From NCBI RefSeq assembly GCF_014647855.1, contig NZ_BMPZ01000001.1, positions 62,001 through 126,000 of the forward strand: a stretch of DNA of 64,000 nt, given 5' to 3'. This DNA is from Shewanella gelidii (GTDB lineage Bacteria > Pseudomonadota > Gammaproteobacteria > Enterobacterales > Shewanellaceae). Made by a program: the position numbers and the translations under genes. Below are positions 18,520-27,389 of the stretch, in pieces. The notes beneath the pieces were generated by a model. That model saw only the letters and a program-made list of their open reading frames with translations. It was not told the DNA's origin and ran no database searches. Every line of letters starts with the position of its first letter. The stretch's first letter is position 1.

Positions 18520-18548
18520 ATATTAGCAAACATCCTTATTTGTTGAAA
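18520..18548 (-). promoter_or_regulatory. putative sigma-70 promoter of rfaH
   Basis: On the minus strand: TTTCAA, 17 bases, TAATAT, with TG one base before the -10 (extended -10). The start point would fall about 30 bases before the rfaH ATG. Confidence 0.5.
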
Positions 18549-18649
18549 GGATTTGTCGCACGAAAGTGTCATTGTTTTCGCCAATTAATGAAGAACACCA
18601 GCAGATAAAATACAATAGTTTAGATACTGAACAATCACTGAACGAAAAT

Positions 18650-18679
18650 TGACTTTTACGCGTCGAAAAGGGTATATAA
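18650..18679 (+). promoter_or_regulatory. putative sigma-70 promoter toward the POT transporter
   Basis: TTGACT, 18 bases, TATATA. Good hexamers, but the implied leader to the ATG at 19076 is about 390 bases, which is long. Confidence 0.4.
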
Positions 18680-19075
18680 GTGTGGATTTTTGGAGTTTGT
18701 GACGTTTTTTCATGTTAGCTTGGTGAACATACAATTTTTACAATGTAACGTTATTAACGTTTAACTGATGCGTTTGATAACTCAAAGTAACCATTTACCT
18801 AAGATGTTTTCAACATTAAAGCTCTGAATAATATATAAATACTATAAATCTCTTGCATGACACTATGTACGTCGTAGATATCAAGTGGTTGGCTTGGCGA
18901 GACCGGTTATCGTGGATAAATTCTTTGTGCCCACATGTTATAGATAACCCGCTTGCACGCAAAAAGCACACTTGATTCACAAAAACATGGTGCCTGACTA
19001 GAAGAATTATTTACAAAATATTTCCACGACGCTTTTTTTGTTCGTGGGTAATCACAAGTTGAAGGTGGAAAATAA

Positions 19076-20593
19076 ATGAGCGTATCTAAACCCAAGGGAA
19101 CCATGCTTGGTCACCCTACCGGGTTGTTCCTACTGTTTACAACAGAGCTGTGGGAGCGATTCAGTTACTATGCAATGCGAGCAATTCTCGTACTTTATCT
19201 AGTAGACAAAGTCCAATCAGAAGGTGGTAGTGGACTAGGCTGGACTCAAGCGGATGCATTATCACTATACGGCACATTCACGGGTTTAGTGTACCTGACT
19301 CCACTTATAGGTGGCTGGTTAGCTGATAATATTTTGGGGCAAAGAAAGTCAATTTATATTGGTGGCTTCTTAATGGCTGCTGGTCAATTCACCTTGGCCG
19401 CGCCTCATGACTGGTTCCCAGGCCTTGAAACGACATTGTTCTATATAGGTTTAGGCACTCTTATTCTAGGTAACGGTCTGTTTAAACCAAACATTTCAAC
19501 AATGGTTGGTGACCTATACGAAGAAGGCGATCACCGACGTGATGGTGCATTCACTATCTTCTATATGGGGATTAACGTTGGTGCAGCCCTATCTGGCTTT
19601 ATCGTTGCGTGGGCCTACACATCATTTGGCCATAGTGCCGTTGTTGATGGACAAGAAGTATTCGTGAACAACTGGCAAGCGGGCTTCTTCTGTGCTGGTA
19701 TAGGCATGGTTGCATCACTCATTATTCAGTTCTTATTTGCCCAAAAGCTATTAGGTGACATTGGTACAATACCGGCGGCTAAACTTGAAAAGCAAAGGAA
19801 TGAAGAAAAAGGTGAAGTTCGTAAAGAACCACTAACCAAGGTTGAACGCGACCGTATTAAAGTTATTATGGTTATGGGCTTGTTTACCATCATTTTCTGG
19901 GCTGGATTTGAGCAAGCAGGCGGATTGATGAACCTGTTTACCAATAACTTTACTGATCGCATGATTGGTAGCTGGGAAGTGCCTACGACTTATTTCCAAT
20001 CATTAAACGCGATATTCATTGTCGTTTTCGCACCTGTGATAGCTTCAATTTGGATCCGTCTCGGTAAAAGAGAGCCTAACTCGCCAGTTAAATTTGCCCT
20101 TGGTTTATTCCTACTCGCTGTTGGCTTCTTGTTTATGATTGGCGCAGTTATGGAAATGGGTGGCGATGCTACCGCTAAATCAAGTATGTGGTGGTTAGTC
20201 GGTGCATACTTCTTCCATACCATGGGTGAGTTATGCTTATCGCCAATCGGTCTATCAATGGTGACTAAATTGGCTCCACTTCGCATTGCTTCATTGCTTA
20301 TGGGTGCTTGGTTCCTATTTATCGCAGCAGCCAACAAAATTGGCGGTTTAGTTGGATCATTTATCGGTCATGGTGGCGCTGTAGAAGAGCAACTTGCTAA
20401 TGCAATGTCGATTTTTGCGGGGATTGCCATCACCGCAACTATCTCAGGCGTAATCCTCTACTTTATGGCTGACAAGCTAGTTGATTGGATGCACGGAGCA
20501 GAAGACAAAGCTGAAAGCCATACTGAAGAAGAAGTATTAGAACAGGAAATCGCGGTAACGGGTGAGCATGAAGGGATTAAAACCAACCACTAA
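19076..20593 (+). CDS. proton-dependent oligopeptide transporter (POT/PTR2 family)
   Basis: A 505-residue inner-membrane transporter with about fourteen hydrophobic segments. The first helix carries ELWERFSYYAMR (residues 24-35), the E-x-x-E-R-F-x-Y-Y-x-x-R proton-coupling motif of the family. The PTR2 signature FYMGINVGAALSGF lies near residue 163. HTMGELCLSPIGLSMVTKLAP in the second half is also typical. It imports di- and tripeptides with protons, like E. coli Dtp proteins. AAGGTGG precedes the ATG. It stands alone on the plus strand, followed by a strong terminator. The C-terminal tail is acidic. Confidence 0.93.
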   Translation: MSVSKPKGTMLGHPTGLFLLFTTELWERFSYYAMRAILVLYLVDKVQSEGGSGLGWTQADALSLYGTFTGLVYLTPLIGGWLADNILGQRKSIYIGGFLMAAGQFTLAAPHDWFPGLETTLFYIGLGTLILGNGLFKPNISTMVGDLYEEGDHRRDGAFTIFYMGINVGAALSGFIVAWAYTSFGHSAVVDGQEVFVNNWQAGFFCAGIGMVASLIIQFLFAQKLLGDIGTIPAAKLEKQRNEEKGEVRKEPLTKVERDRIKVIMVMGLFTIIFWAGFEQAGGLMNLFTNNFTDRMIGSWEVPTTYFQSLNAIFIVVFAPVIASIWIRLGKREPNSPVKFALGLFLLAVGFLFMIGAVMEMGGDATAKSSMWWLVGAYFFHTMGELCLSPIGLSMVTKLAPLRIASLLMGAWFLFIAAANKIGGLVGSFIGHGGAVEEQLANAMSIFAGIAITATISGVILYFMADKLVDWMHGAEDKAESHTEEEVLEQEIAVTGEHEGIKTNH

Positions 20594-20644
20594 AGTGTTG
20601 GGCTTAAACGACTAAAACCTCATCGTACAGTATTTCTGACTCAC

Positions 20645-20674
20645 AAAAAACGCCTCATTCCGAGGCGTTTTTTT
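20645..20674. terminator. bidirectional Rho-independent terminator
   Basis: AAACGCCTC, five-base loop, GAGGCGTTT, with an A-run before and a T-run after. It sits between the convergent POT transporter and RssB-like genes and can serve both. Confidence 0.92.
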
Positions 20675-20755
20675 ATGCAGTTACAACAAAGCGTTTTGAC
20701 TTACAAATATAATCAACATCACTCATTTCAAACCACGAAGCGGTTTCAGGCCACT

Positions 20756-21880
20756 CTATGACGCCAAACTTTCACCAAACGACAACTGAATAAACCCTCC
20801 TTCCGGTAAATTAGGGCTCACGCAATGGCCACAAAACTCATTATGTAGCAAACTCTGTTTGTGTATGGGATGGGTCGTTGAAATACATAAGGCTTCGGAT
20901 TTCGAAAGTGTGCGAAACTGCGAGCTTGGCTCTCCCCAGTCTAATGTGCCCAACTCCGGCGTGTCAGCAAGTATCAACGGCGTTAACTGTTGCTCAGTTC
21001 TAATATAGCATCGCAACGTATTGCCCGACTTCGCTATCGCTACTCTTAGGTTTTCAAGATCAATCGACACATAAATGATGTCCATATCTAGTTCTAAGCC
21101 ACTCACTAGCAACTTCTCATTCAAATAACTTAACATGCCAAATGGCTGCAAAACCGTTGCACTCTCACCCGCTTGAAAGCTGGTTAGCTTTTCAGTCACT
21201 AAACTATGAAGTAATACACTCGCAAAGGTAGATTGACTTGAATTGGAACTCATATCCACCATATAAAACACGATATGCTGACTATCAACTAGTCGAGAAT
21301 CAATAAAGTAATCACTGACTTCGTCGGAATTGAAAAGACTATATTTCAGGTTAGCTTGCGGGTAATCGATGCAATGGCTTGGAAATAACTGCTGTTGAAT
21401 AGAGCTCGCTGCGCTTGTATCTCGCTCAAGCAATTGCAAATTTTCTTGCAGCTCTTTATAAGACTGTTCTTCTTGATGTTGCTGCAATTCCTCTTCGGAT
21501 TGAGGAGGCACCTTTATTGCCTGCAAAATAGCTGTTTCAATCGTTTCAAGATCAGAAACAGGCTTGACGATATAGTCACTGGCACCAACACGCAGCGCTT
21601 CAACGACATCTGCCATCACATTGTTACCAGAGATCACAATTGCAGGAACTTGAGAATTTGCTTTCTGAAGCTCTCGTAACATTTCTAAACCGCCCATATT
21701 AGGCATGCTTAAATCAGCGAGAACCACATCGAATGTCTGAGTTAAAAAGTACTGAAGGCCAACTTCACCGTCTTCGGCTTCTGTCACCTTTGCACCATGT
21801 TTTACAAGATAAGCGGAAACTAAGCTCCGAAATACGGGGTCATCCTCAACAAACAAAACAGAGATATCACTTAATGCCAT
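20756..21880 (-). CDS. rssB: RssB-like response regulator with degenerate phosphatase-type output domain
   Basis: A 374-residue protein. Residues 3 to about 125 are a receiver domain (FVEDD acidic pocket, phospho-acceptor Asp56 in VLADLSMP, Lys in YIVKPVS). After a Gln/Glu-rich coiled linker (about 130-165), residues from about 175 resemble a PP2C/SpoIIE domain (SSIQQQLFPS, YMVDMSSNSSQSTFASVLL), but the metal-binding Asp/Gly set looks incomplete. That is the layout of RssB, the adaptor that delivers RpoS to ClpXP. The ATG at 21880 with AGGGGA is preferred over an upstream frame start at 21940. RssB is favoured; a generic fused receiver/PP2C regulator is the alternative. Confidence 0.65.
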   Translation of the reverse strand: MALSDISVLFVEDDPVFRSLVSAYLVKHGAKVTEAEDGEVGLQYFLTQTFDVVLADLSMPNMGGLEMLRELQKANSQVPAIVISGNNVMADVVEALRVGASDYIVKPVSDLETIETAILQAIKVPPQSEEELQQHQEEQSYKELQENLQLLERDTSAASSIQQQLFPSHCIDYPQANLKYSLFNSDEVSDYFIDSRLVDSQHIVFYMVDMSSNSSQSTFASVLLHSLVTEKLTSFQAGESATVLQPFGMLSYLNEKLLVSGLELDMDIIYVSIDLENLRVAIAKSGNTLRCYIRTEQQLTPLILADTPELGTLDWGEPSSQFRTLSKSEALCISTTHPIHKQSLLHNEFCGHCVSPNLPEGGFIQLSFGESLAS

Positions 21881-21982
21881 ATAATCCCCTAAGGATATTG
21901 ATAGCATAAGCCCATTGTTACATACCAATGGACAGAGCAAGACAATGTTAAATGATATCTAAATGCTTGTGTTGCTCTACAG

Positions 21983-22762
21983 CTATTCCAACTCCAACAT
22001 GTACTCGTCTAAAAGGTCATCTTCTTGCTCTAAAGGAACGTCACCATCAAAGACTTTATAATCCATGTGCTGAAAGTAAGCATCTTTCACAAATATATAT
22101 GGGTCTAGTGCATTGTCTAATAAACGCTCTTGGTCAATTGCCGCAGCTCGGCTATGAAGGCTCTTTAAGCCCCACTTTAAGGCAGATTGCCACATGGTAA
22201 AGTCTGATAATGGAAAGTATAGACCATCAACCCAATCTGAGGCGAGTTCCCTGGTGACATAAGGCCCCAAAAACGGCATCATGAAATAGGGTCCATTCGG
22301 CACACCATAATATCCCAAGACTTCATTGAATTCGTCTCGCTTTCGTGGCAAGCCCATCATATCAGCGACATCAACCACGCCCAGAATACCGATAGTGGAG
22401 TTCAAGGTGAATCGGCTACCCGCATTCGCAGCCCACTTCCACTTGCCTTGTAAGGCATTGTTGACCATAGAGCTTGGCTCTTCAAAGTTCCGAACAAAAT
22501 TGTTGATGCCCGATTTAACCGGCAAAGGAACATGATCATTGTAACCATGAGCAACAGGTCGATAAATATTTTTATCAATGACTTCATAGTTAATATCCCA
22601 AATCACTCGGTTGAGCGCTTCAAATGGGTCACGAGGATCATCGAATACTACTGCAACTCTTTCCTTTGAGTCGGCTTCGCTCACTTGCTGATCATCTGCA
22701 AATGCTAACGTCGATTGCCCCAACACACAGAATAAGGGCAACACAATCCATTTCAACTTCAT
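21983..22762 (-). CDS. mlaA: MlaA/VacJ-family outer-membrane lipid asymmetry protein
   Basis: A 259-residue exported protein. It has the VacJ core DPFEALNRVIWDINYEVIDK, VNNALQGKW, FTLNSTIGILGVVDVA, VLGYYGVPNGPYFMMPFLGP and ELASDWVDGL. MlaA sits with OmpF/C in the outer membrane and removes mislocalised phospholipids from the outer leaflet, passing them to MlaC. The ATG at 22762 begins a clear signal peptide (MKLKWIVLPLFCVLGQSTLA); the frame is open further up to 22843, but that stretch is not signal-like. A Cys is inside the hydrophobic core, but the lipobox spacing is poor, so acylation is uncertain. The C-terminus is very acidic. Confidence 0.88.
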   Translation of the reverse strand: MKLKWIVLPLFCVLGQSTLAFADDQQVSEADSKERVAVVFDDPRDPFEALNRVIWDINYEVIDKNIYRPVAHGYNDHVPLPVKSGINNFVRNFEEPSSMVNNALQGKWKWAANAGSRFTLNSTIGILGVVDVADMMGLPRKRDEFNEVLGYYGVPNGPYFMMPFLGPYVTRELASDWVDGLYFPLSDFTMWQSALKWGLKSLHSRAAAIDQERLLDNALDPYIFVKDAYFQHMDYKVFDGDVPLEQEDDLLDEYMLELE

Positions 22763-23057
22763 ATTTATCTTTTCACCACTTTCAATAATTAGCGCACGGT
22801 AAAATGCATGTTGGTCGACATCCAACCAACAATTCGCGAACAATGTACTGCCTATTCGCGCCGAACGAGCGAAGGATCATACCGCTAATAAAATGACTTT
22901 ACGACATTTTTTACCGACTGTTACACTTATCCTGAGCCATAATTAATAGATTTCATTATCAATCGTACGTCGCATTGAGCAATTACAAACCATAATGACA
23001 AATAGGCTTCAAATTTTGTGTTAAATTATGATCACGCGTGTCATTTAGGCCCGAATA

Positions 23058-24707
23058 ATGGAACCCTTAAATCCGATTCATGCATTAACAAATCTGCTTG
23101 GTCAAAGTAAAACCTCACTGCGTTCCAGTGTTCTCGGTATTCGTGAAACAACAAGCCCAGTTCAGATCCCCGTGTTCGTAAAGTTTAGCAATCAGCAGCC
23201 CATACTGCAGATAAATCAGCAGACGTTACAATTTTCTATCGTCAACCAAGCAAACGTCTCTTCATTGGCACATGCCAATCAGCACTTACTGAAAGTCACT
23301 CAGAATAAAAACACTAAAGGCTCTAAAAACGACTCAAATAGATATGAGCTCGTTGGCGTGAATGAGCCAAAAATCTTACCGCTACCAAATGCAATTAAAA
23401 AGTTGGCTCAAGTCAATCATGTTTCTATTCAATCGCTTGAGTCTCTTGCTGCGAGGAAACATGGCTATCCCTTACCCGACGTAGACATTAAAAATGGTGT
23501 TTTGAATTTTGACAAAGGCTCTAGCATCAAAATTGATTCTCACGCTCAGTTAAATAACGGCAAGTATTTAGCCCGCATAACATTTGCTTCAAATCGATTA
23601 AACCTAGAACTGTCTCCCATTGCTGGCCGCTCTGAAATTCAACTTTTACCAACAGCACAATCCACCCATACGATAGAAAATCAGCAAGGACAAGCTTTAA
23701 GCCGTGAAAACAAACTCAAGAGGCTCATCACCGTCAGTGATGGATACGCTCAACTGTTTGCAAAGTTAGAGCGTTCAGGAATTCCAGAAAAAACAAACAA
23801 CAAAACAGTACAAGCAACAGATGCTAACACTAAAGCCTCCCCCCACTCGGCCACTAAAAACTCTCCATCTCAAACAGAAATTTACCAAGTGCTAAAAAAC
23901 TTTGGTGACGATCAAGAGAGTGAAGCGATACAAAAACCAGCAAGCAACCAAAGTAGCCAAAGCCTCACGCATCGTTTGCTTAGATATCTTCCTTCACTAT
24001 CGCCCGATCTCTTAACTCAGCTTGCGAGCCCTGCATCGGTTAAACAACGACTACATCAATACTCAAGTATTCATTTAGCAGAGCAGCTACATCTGACTCA
24101 AATAACACCATCCAATAATTTACATCCTATCACTCTGTTATTTCAGCTTTTACTGGGTCAGCAAGCACTAACTCAGTCTTTACCCGTAAGTAGCCAGTTA
24201 ATTCAATACCTACGTCAAGTCCAGCAGGCCAGCCAAATACCGAGCCCGTTATTGGAACAGTTACAACAGTCAGGAACGCTAGAAACAATCAATCGATTAG
24301 CAAGTGGGCTGCAAATTTTTCAACAAACAAGTCTAGAAAACCAACATCAGTGGTACTTTGCCGCCCCTTATCAATTTAACCAGAATCATGAGCAGCTTGA
24401 GGGAATGTATGAACAGTCAAGCCATGAAGACGCTGACGAAAGGCCCCCACAATGGAAGCTACAGCTTAAGTTTAATCTACAAAGCTCTCCGCTGTTAGTT
24501 ATTGCTCACAAGCGACAGGAGTCTCTCGAGTTACACTTTCATTGTGAGAGCCCACTCCTATTGTCAAAAATCTCATTGTTTACCGAGGGACTCATCAAGA
24601 AATTCTCAGAAGTGAATATTAACATCAGCCAGATTTATACCCATGAGACGAAAGTACCTCCGACCATTCTTCCTGGTGACCATTATCTCGTCCATACTGA
24701 AGCTTAG
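23058..24707 (+). CDS. FliK-like hook-length-control-related protein
   Basis: A 549-residue protein, Gln/Ser-rich and low in complexity up to about residue 450, with a folded C-terminal part (WKLQLKFNLQSSPLLVIAH, LELHFHCESPLLLSKIS). That tail resembles the C-terminal domain of FliK-type proteins, and similar FliK-like genes in gammaproteobacteria precede a stand-alone FlhB tail gene, as here (9 bases on). It has no signal peptide or membrane segment. A normal fliK is present elsewhere in the window (43956-46274), so this is a second, divergent member. The function is unknown; a role in export substrate switching is inference from the neighbour. Confidence 0.6.
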   Translation: MEPLNPIHALTNLLGQSKTSLRSSVLGIRETTSPVQIPVFVKFSNQQPILQINQQTLQFSIVNQANVSSLAHANQHLLKVTQNKNTKGSKNDSNRYELVGVNEPKILPLPNAIKKLAQVNHVSIQSLESLAARKHGYPLPDVDIKNGVLNFDKGSSIKIDSHAQLNNGKYLARITFASNRLNLELSPIAGRSEIQLLPTAQSTHTIENQQGQALSRENKLKRLITVSDGYAQLFAKLERSGIPEKTNNKTVQATDANTKASPHSATKNSPSQTEIYQVLKNFGDDQESEAIQKPASNQSSQSLTHRLLRYLPSLSPDLLTQLASPASVKQRLHQYSSIHLAEQLHLTQITPSNNLHPITLLFQLLLGQQALTQSLPVSSQLIQYLRQVQQASQIPSPLLEQLQQSGTLETINRLASGLQIFQQTSLENQHQWYFAAPYQFNQNHEQLEGMYEQSSHEDADERPPQWKLQLKFNLQSSPLLVIAHKRQESLELHFHCESPLLLSKISLFTEGLIKKFSEVNINISQIYTHETKVPPTILPGDHYLVHTEA

Positions 24708-24716
24708 GGGATTAAA

Positions 24717-25025
24717 ATGAACGACGAACAGAAAACGCGTCAAGCCGTTGGCTTGCAATACAACGAAGGCGAAGCGCCCAAAGTAACCGTTAAAGGTGAA
24801 GGGGTTATTGCTGAGGAGATCATTGCACTAGCTCAAGAGGTTGGTATACACATCCATCAAGACCCTCACCTAGCGCAATTCCTACAAACGCTGGAACAGG
24901 GCGAAGAAATACCCGTTGAACTCTATACAATTATCGCGGAAATTATCGCATTTGTTTACATGTTGGAAGGGAAGTATCCAGAAAAGTGGAATAACATGCA
25001 CCAAAAAATAGTGGCAGAAGTTTAG
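24717..25025 (+). CDS. stand-alone FlhB C-terminal domain protein (export switch homologue)
   Basis: A 102-residue protein that aligns with the cytosolic tail of FlhB after its cleavage site: AVGLQYNEGEAPKVTVKG corresponds to YAVAVKYD-x-APFVVAKG, and EIPVELYTIIAEIIAFVYML to the last conserved helix. It lacks the membrane domain and the NP-H cleavage motif, so it is already the mature tail equivalent. Such orphans (FhlB/YlqH type) occur beside FliK-like genes; in Salmonella-type systems FlhB's tail is the switch from hook to filament export. Strong RBS-like AGGGGA lies just before the ATG. Confidence 0.82.
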   Translation: MNDEQKTRQAVGLQYNEGEAPKVTVKGEGVIAEEIIALAQEVGIHIHQDPHLAQFLQTLEQGEEIPVELYTIIAEIIAFVYMLEGKYPEKWNNMHQKIVAEV

Positions 25026-25304
25026 ACAACTTGTGAATCATGGCTTCAAAAATAAGTAACGCAGAAGCATTTTTTATAAATAAATCAGGGGATTTCAATA
25101 AGCACGACAAAAATAAAACTCTTAAAATGTAGTCAGCGTGAGAACAAAAAATCTTTATCAATTCACCTACCCTTTGCTGTAGCTATATCAGGCGCAACCC
25201 ATTAATACTCGATCCCCATACCTGTTAAGGTTTTTTCGGCACTTTTTTCGCTTTAGCTCTGCCACAGGAAAGCAAACTGAAAGTGGATTCAACTGTCCCG
25301 AAAC

Positions 25305-25712
25305 CTACTTTCGATGCAAACGTAATATCAATTCTGCTTCAGCTTTAGGTAACTCACATTCTTGAACTAATTCTTCAACACCTGCGCCTAAACTCACCAT
25401 TTTCATCGCCCGACTATACAATCTAGCCTGTGGGTCTTGTTGGTTGGCCTCATCTAGCTTCGCATCTTGTTTTGCCAACTTCTTTTCTAACTCGATTACA
25501 CGGCGCCCAACACCAATAGTACCGCTGCGTAGTTCATTCAATTCACGTTTGAATGCGTCACGTTGCCGGTCACTTTCTTTCATCAGTACTGTAAGCGCAT
25601 CAACCTTTGCTCTCAACTTGTTTGACTGCTTTTGCAAATAGAGAACAAGGCCTAAGCAGGCAATCACATAAACGAGCGCTGCGATTAAAAATTGATCGCC
25701 CATCATTTCCAT
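25305..25712 (-). CDS. DUF2802-family membrane-anchored coiled-coil protein
   Basis: A 135-residue protein. One N-terminal membrane segment (about residues 8-26, FLIAALVYVIACLGLVLYL) is followed by a coiled coil (about 30-95) and a short C-terminal helix pair (MVSLGAGVEELVQECELPK, then AEAELILRLHR), which looks like a small helix-turn-helix. DUF2802 proteins are common next to cheW in polar-flagellated gammaproteobacteria; their function is not established. The ATG at 25712 with GGGG nine bases upstream is preferred to a TTG at 25727. A terminator separates it from cheW, so it may have its own promoter. Confidence 0.75.
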   Translation of the reverse strand: MEMMGDQFLIAALVYVIACLGLVLYLQKQSNKLRAKVDALTVLMKESDRQRDAFKRELNELRSGTIGVGRRVIELEKKLAKQDAKLDEANQQDPQARLYSRAMKMVSLGAGVEELVQECELPKAEAELILRLHRK

Positions 25713-25822
25713 ACCAAAGTACCCCAATCAAACACTCAAAAATATTGTATAGTTCTGCGTTACTTTACTAGAGCGTACCACTAACTATTGATATTCTAAT
25801 CACTTTTTACCAAACGAACCAC

Positions 25823-25854
25823 AAAAAATAATGACCACTTCAACAGTGGCCATT
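25823..25854 (-). terminator. Rho-independent terminator after cheW
   Basis: On the minus strand: AATGGCCACT, five-base loop, AGTGGTCATT (one G-U pair), then ATTTTTTG. It closes the long flh-fliA-che operon 38 bases past the cheW stop. Confidence 0.85.
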
Positions 25855-25891
25855 AAATTAAACATCAGAATTTTATCGTGATATCGGCGAA

Positions 25892-26389
25892 TTAAAGCTG
25901 AGAGATTTCCGCCCATTCTTCATCAGAAAGAAGCTTATCTAAATCAACTAAAATCAAAAGCTCATTGTCACGATTACTTACACCTTGAATAAACTTAGCG
26001 CTTTCTTCGGTACCAACATTAGGTGCATTGTCAATTTCAGAGCGACGAAGATAGACAACCTCTGCCACGCTATCAACCAAAATACCAATCACTTGCTTTT
26101 CAGCTTCAATAATCACGATTCGAGAAGACTCATCAATTTCGGTAGACTGTAAACCAAAACGAGAGCGGGTATCGATAACAGTCACTACATTACCGCGAAG
26201 GTTAATGATACCGAGTACATAATGTGGTGCGCCAGGCACTGGTGCAATTTCGGTATAACGTAATACTTCTTGAACTTGCATTACGTTAATACCATACGTT
26301 TCATTGTCTAACCGAAAGGTAACCCATTGCAAAACCGCATCTTCGTTATTACCTGCCGCAACTGCCGCTACATTTCTTGAATCTGTCAT
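25892..26389 (-). CDS. cheW: CheW, chemotaxis coupling protein
   Basis: A 165-residue, single CheW-domain protein: LQWVTFRLDNETYGINVMQV, YVLGIINLRGNVVTVIDTR, IGILVDSVAEVVYL and LLILVDLDKLL. It links chemoreceptors to CheA in signalling arrays. The ATG at 26389 with GAGG upstream is chosen (a TTG at 26404 would overlap parP). It is the last gene of the flhA-to-cheW run, 7 bases after parP. Confidence 0.95.
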   Translation of the reverse strand: MTDSRNVAAVAAGNNEDAVLQWVTFRLDNETYGINVMQVQEVLRYTEIAPVPGAPHYVLGIINLRGNVVTVIDTRSRFGLQSTEIDESSRIVIIEAEKQVIGILVDSVAEVVYLRRSEIDNAPNVGTEESAKFIQGVSNRDNELLILVDLDKLLSDEEWAEISQL

Positions 26390-26396
26390 ATCTACC

Positions 26397-27389
26397 TCAA
26401 TCAATAGGATCTTGACAACCTAAACCCGCATTTAACATTTCGATTAGCGATTGCACATTCAAAATGCCACACATTTGTTCTTTTACGACGCCAGCTAACC
26501 AAGGTCGTTTCCCTGCTTTACCACGCCAATTCACTTGAGACTTATTGATCTTCACGGTATGAACCAATGATTCACAAGCCAGTCCCCAGTTACTGTCTTC
26601 TAAAACTACAAAATACTGATAGTCTACACTTTCCGCTAAGGCTTCATCATACTTATCTGGCATCACCCAGGCACAAGTATCAACTAAATTCAGTTGGCTA
26701 TCACGATGGGACTGAACCCCTAAAAACCAATCCGGCCGACCAAATATTTGGTTAATGTGCTCAACTTTAACAATGCCGCCCAGACTAACCAAAGGCACTG
26801 CAAGCGTTAACCCAGCGACTTTAAAAAAGAGTACCTGAAACTCATCATCGAGTTGTTGCTGTAAATCTTTTGTAATACTTGGTGGGGCTGCCCCTTCTTG
26901 AACTTGAGCGGCAACTTCCACATCATCAGCAACAACTTTTTCAACTACCTGTTTTTCGGCTTCATTTTCTTTAACTTTAGCCTGTGTTTGAACTTTTGCC
27001 TGTTCTTTTAACTGTTCTTTGATTTTTGGCTTAGTTTTAAACCTATTTTCCGTTTGATTTTTTGTTCGGGTTTCTACTTGGTTCTCTATCGTTGGCTTCG
27101 CTACTTCTGCAGTAGAGACTGAAGCGAGCAGGCTTTCTAACGATTGTTTATCCAGTTTCGCAGAAGGTTCTGCGAACTGAGGTGCCGGCTTATTTACCTT
27201 ATAGTCAGTTTTTTGCTCAACTTTGGGCATAATCGCTGGCATAGCCTCAGCAGCAATAACATGTTCGATTGCAGTATTCGCACTCGCGGCAACCGCCAAG
27301 GAAGCAGCAGAGGCTTTAGGCTGACTATCTTCTTCCGTCAATAATAACGAAAAGTAGTCAAAAACAGTCTGATCAACCGATTTTGACAT
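26397..27389 (-). CDS. parP: ParP-like CheW-domain protein for polar array anchoring
   Basis: A 330-residue protein. Residues 1 to about 180 are low-complexity, rich in Ala, Lys, Gln and Glu, with repeated NQTENRFKTKPK-like stretches. Residues from about 190 form a CheW-like domain (EFQVLFFKVAGLTLAVPLVS, FGRPDWFLGVQSHRDSQLNLVDT). In Vibrio, ParP sits between parC and cheW, binds CheA and ParC, and keeps arrays at the flagellated pole; the same gene order is seen here. The ATG at 27389 has AAGGAG seven bases upstream and overlaps parC by 17 bases. Confidence 0.85.
   Translation of the reverse strand: MSKSVDQTVFDYFSLLLTEEDSQPKASAASLAVAASANTAIEHVIAAEAMPAIMPKVEQKTDYKVNKPAPQFAEPSAKLDKQSLESLLASVSTAEVAKPTIENQVETRTKNQTENRFKTKPKIKEQLKEQAKVQTQAKVKENEAEKQVVEKVVADDVEVAAQVQEGAAPPSITKDLQQQLDDEFQVLFFKVAGLTLAVPLVSLGGIVKVEHINQIFGRPDWFLGVQSHRDSQLNLVDTCAWVMPDKYDEALAESVDYQYFVVLEDSNWGLACESLVHTVKINKSQVNWRGKAGKRPWLAGVVKEQMCGILNVQSLIEMLNAGLGCQDPID

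Larger units (their letters stand above)
18484..19075. promoter_or_regulatory. 592-base divergent promoter region between rfaH and the POT transporter
   Basis: No gene is supported; the only longer frames are shadows. It holds the proposed rfaH promoter (18520-18548) and a sigma-70-like site facing the transporter (18650-18679). A near-palindrome built on AACGTTATTAACGTT lies at 18747-18761, between that site and the transporter, and could be an operator. The transporter leader would be about 390 bases, so a nearer unrecognised promoter is possible. Confidence 0.55.

Noticed and set aside
22813..22833. Imperfect dyad (GTTGG...CCAAC) upstream of mlaA as an operator
   Set aside because: The arms are short and uneven and lie in a stretch that is open in frame with mlaA; not enough to call.
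22943..22962. Fur-box-like AT-rich sequence before the FliK-like gene
   Set aside because: Only about two thirds of the 19-base consensus fits, and no iron gene is adjacent; AT-rich DNA gives such matches by chance.
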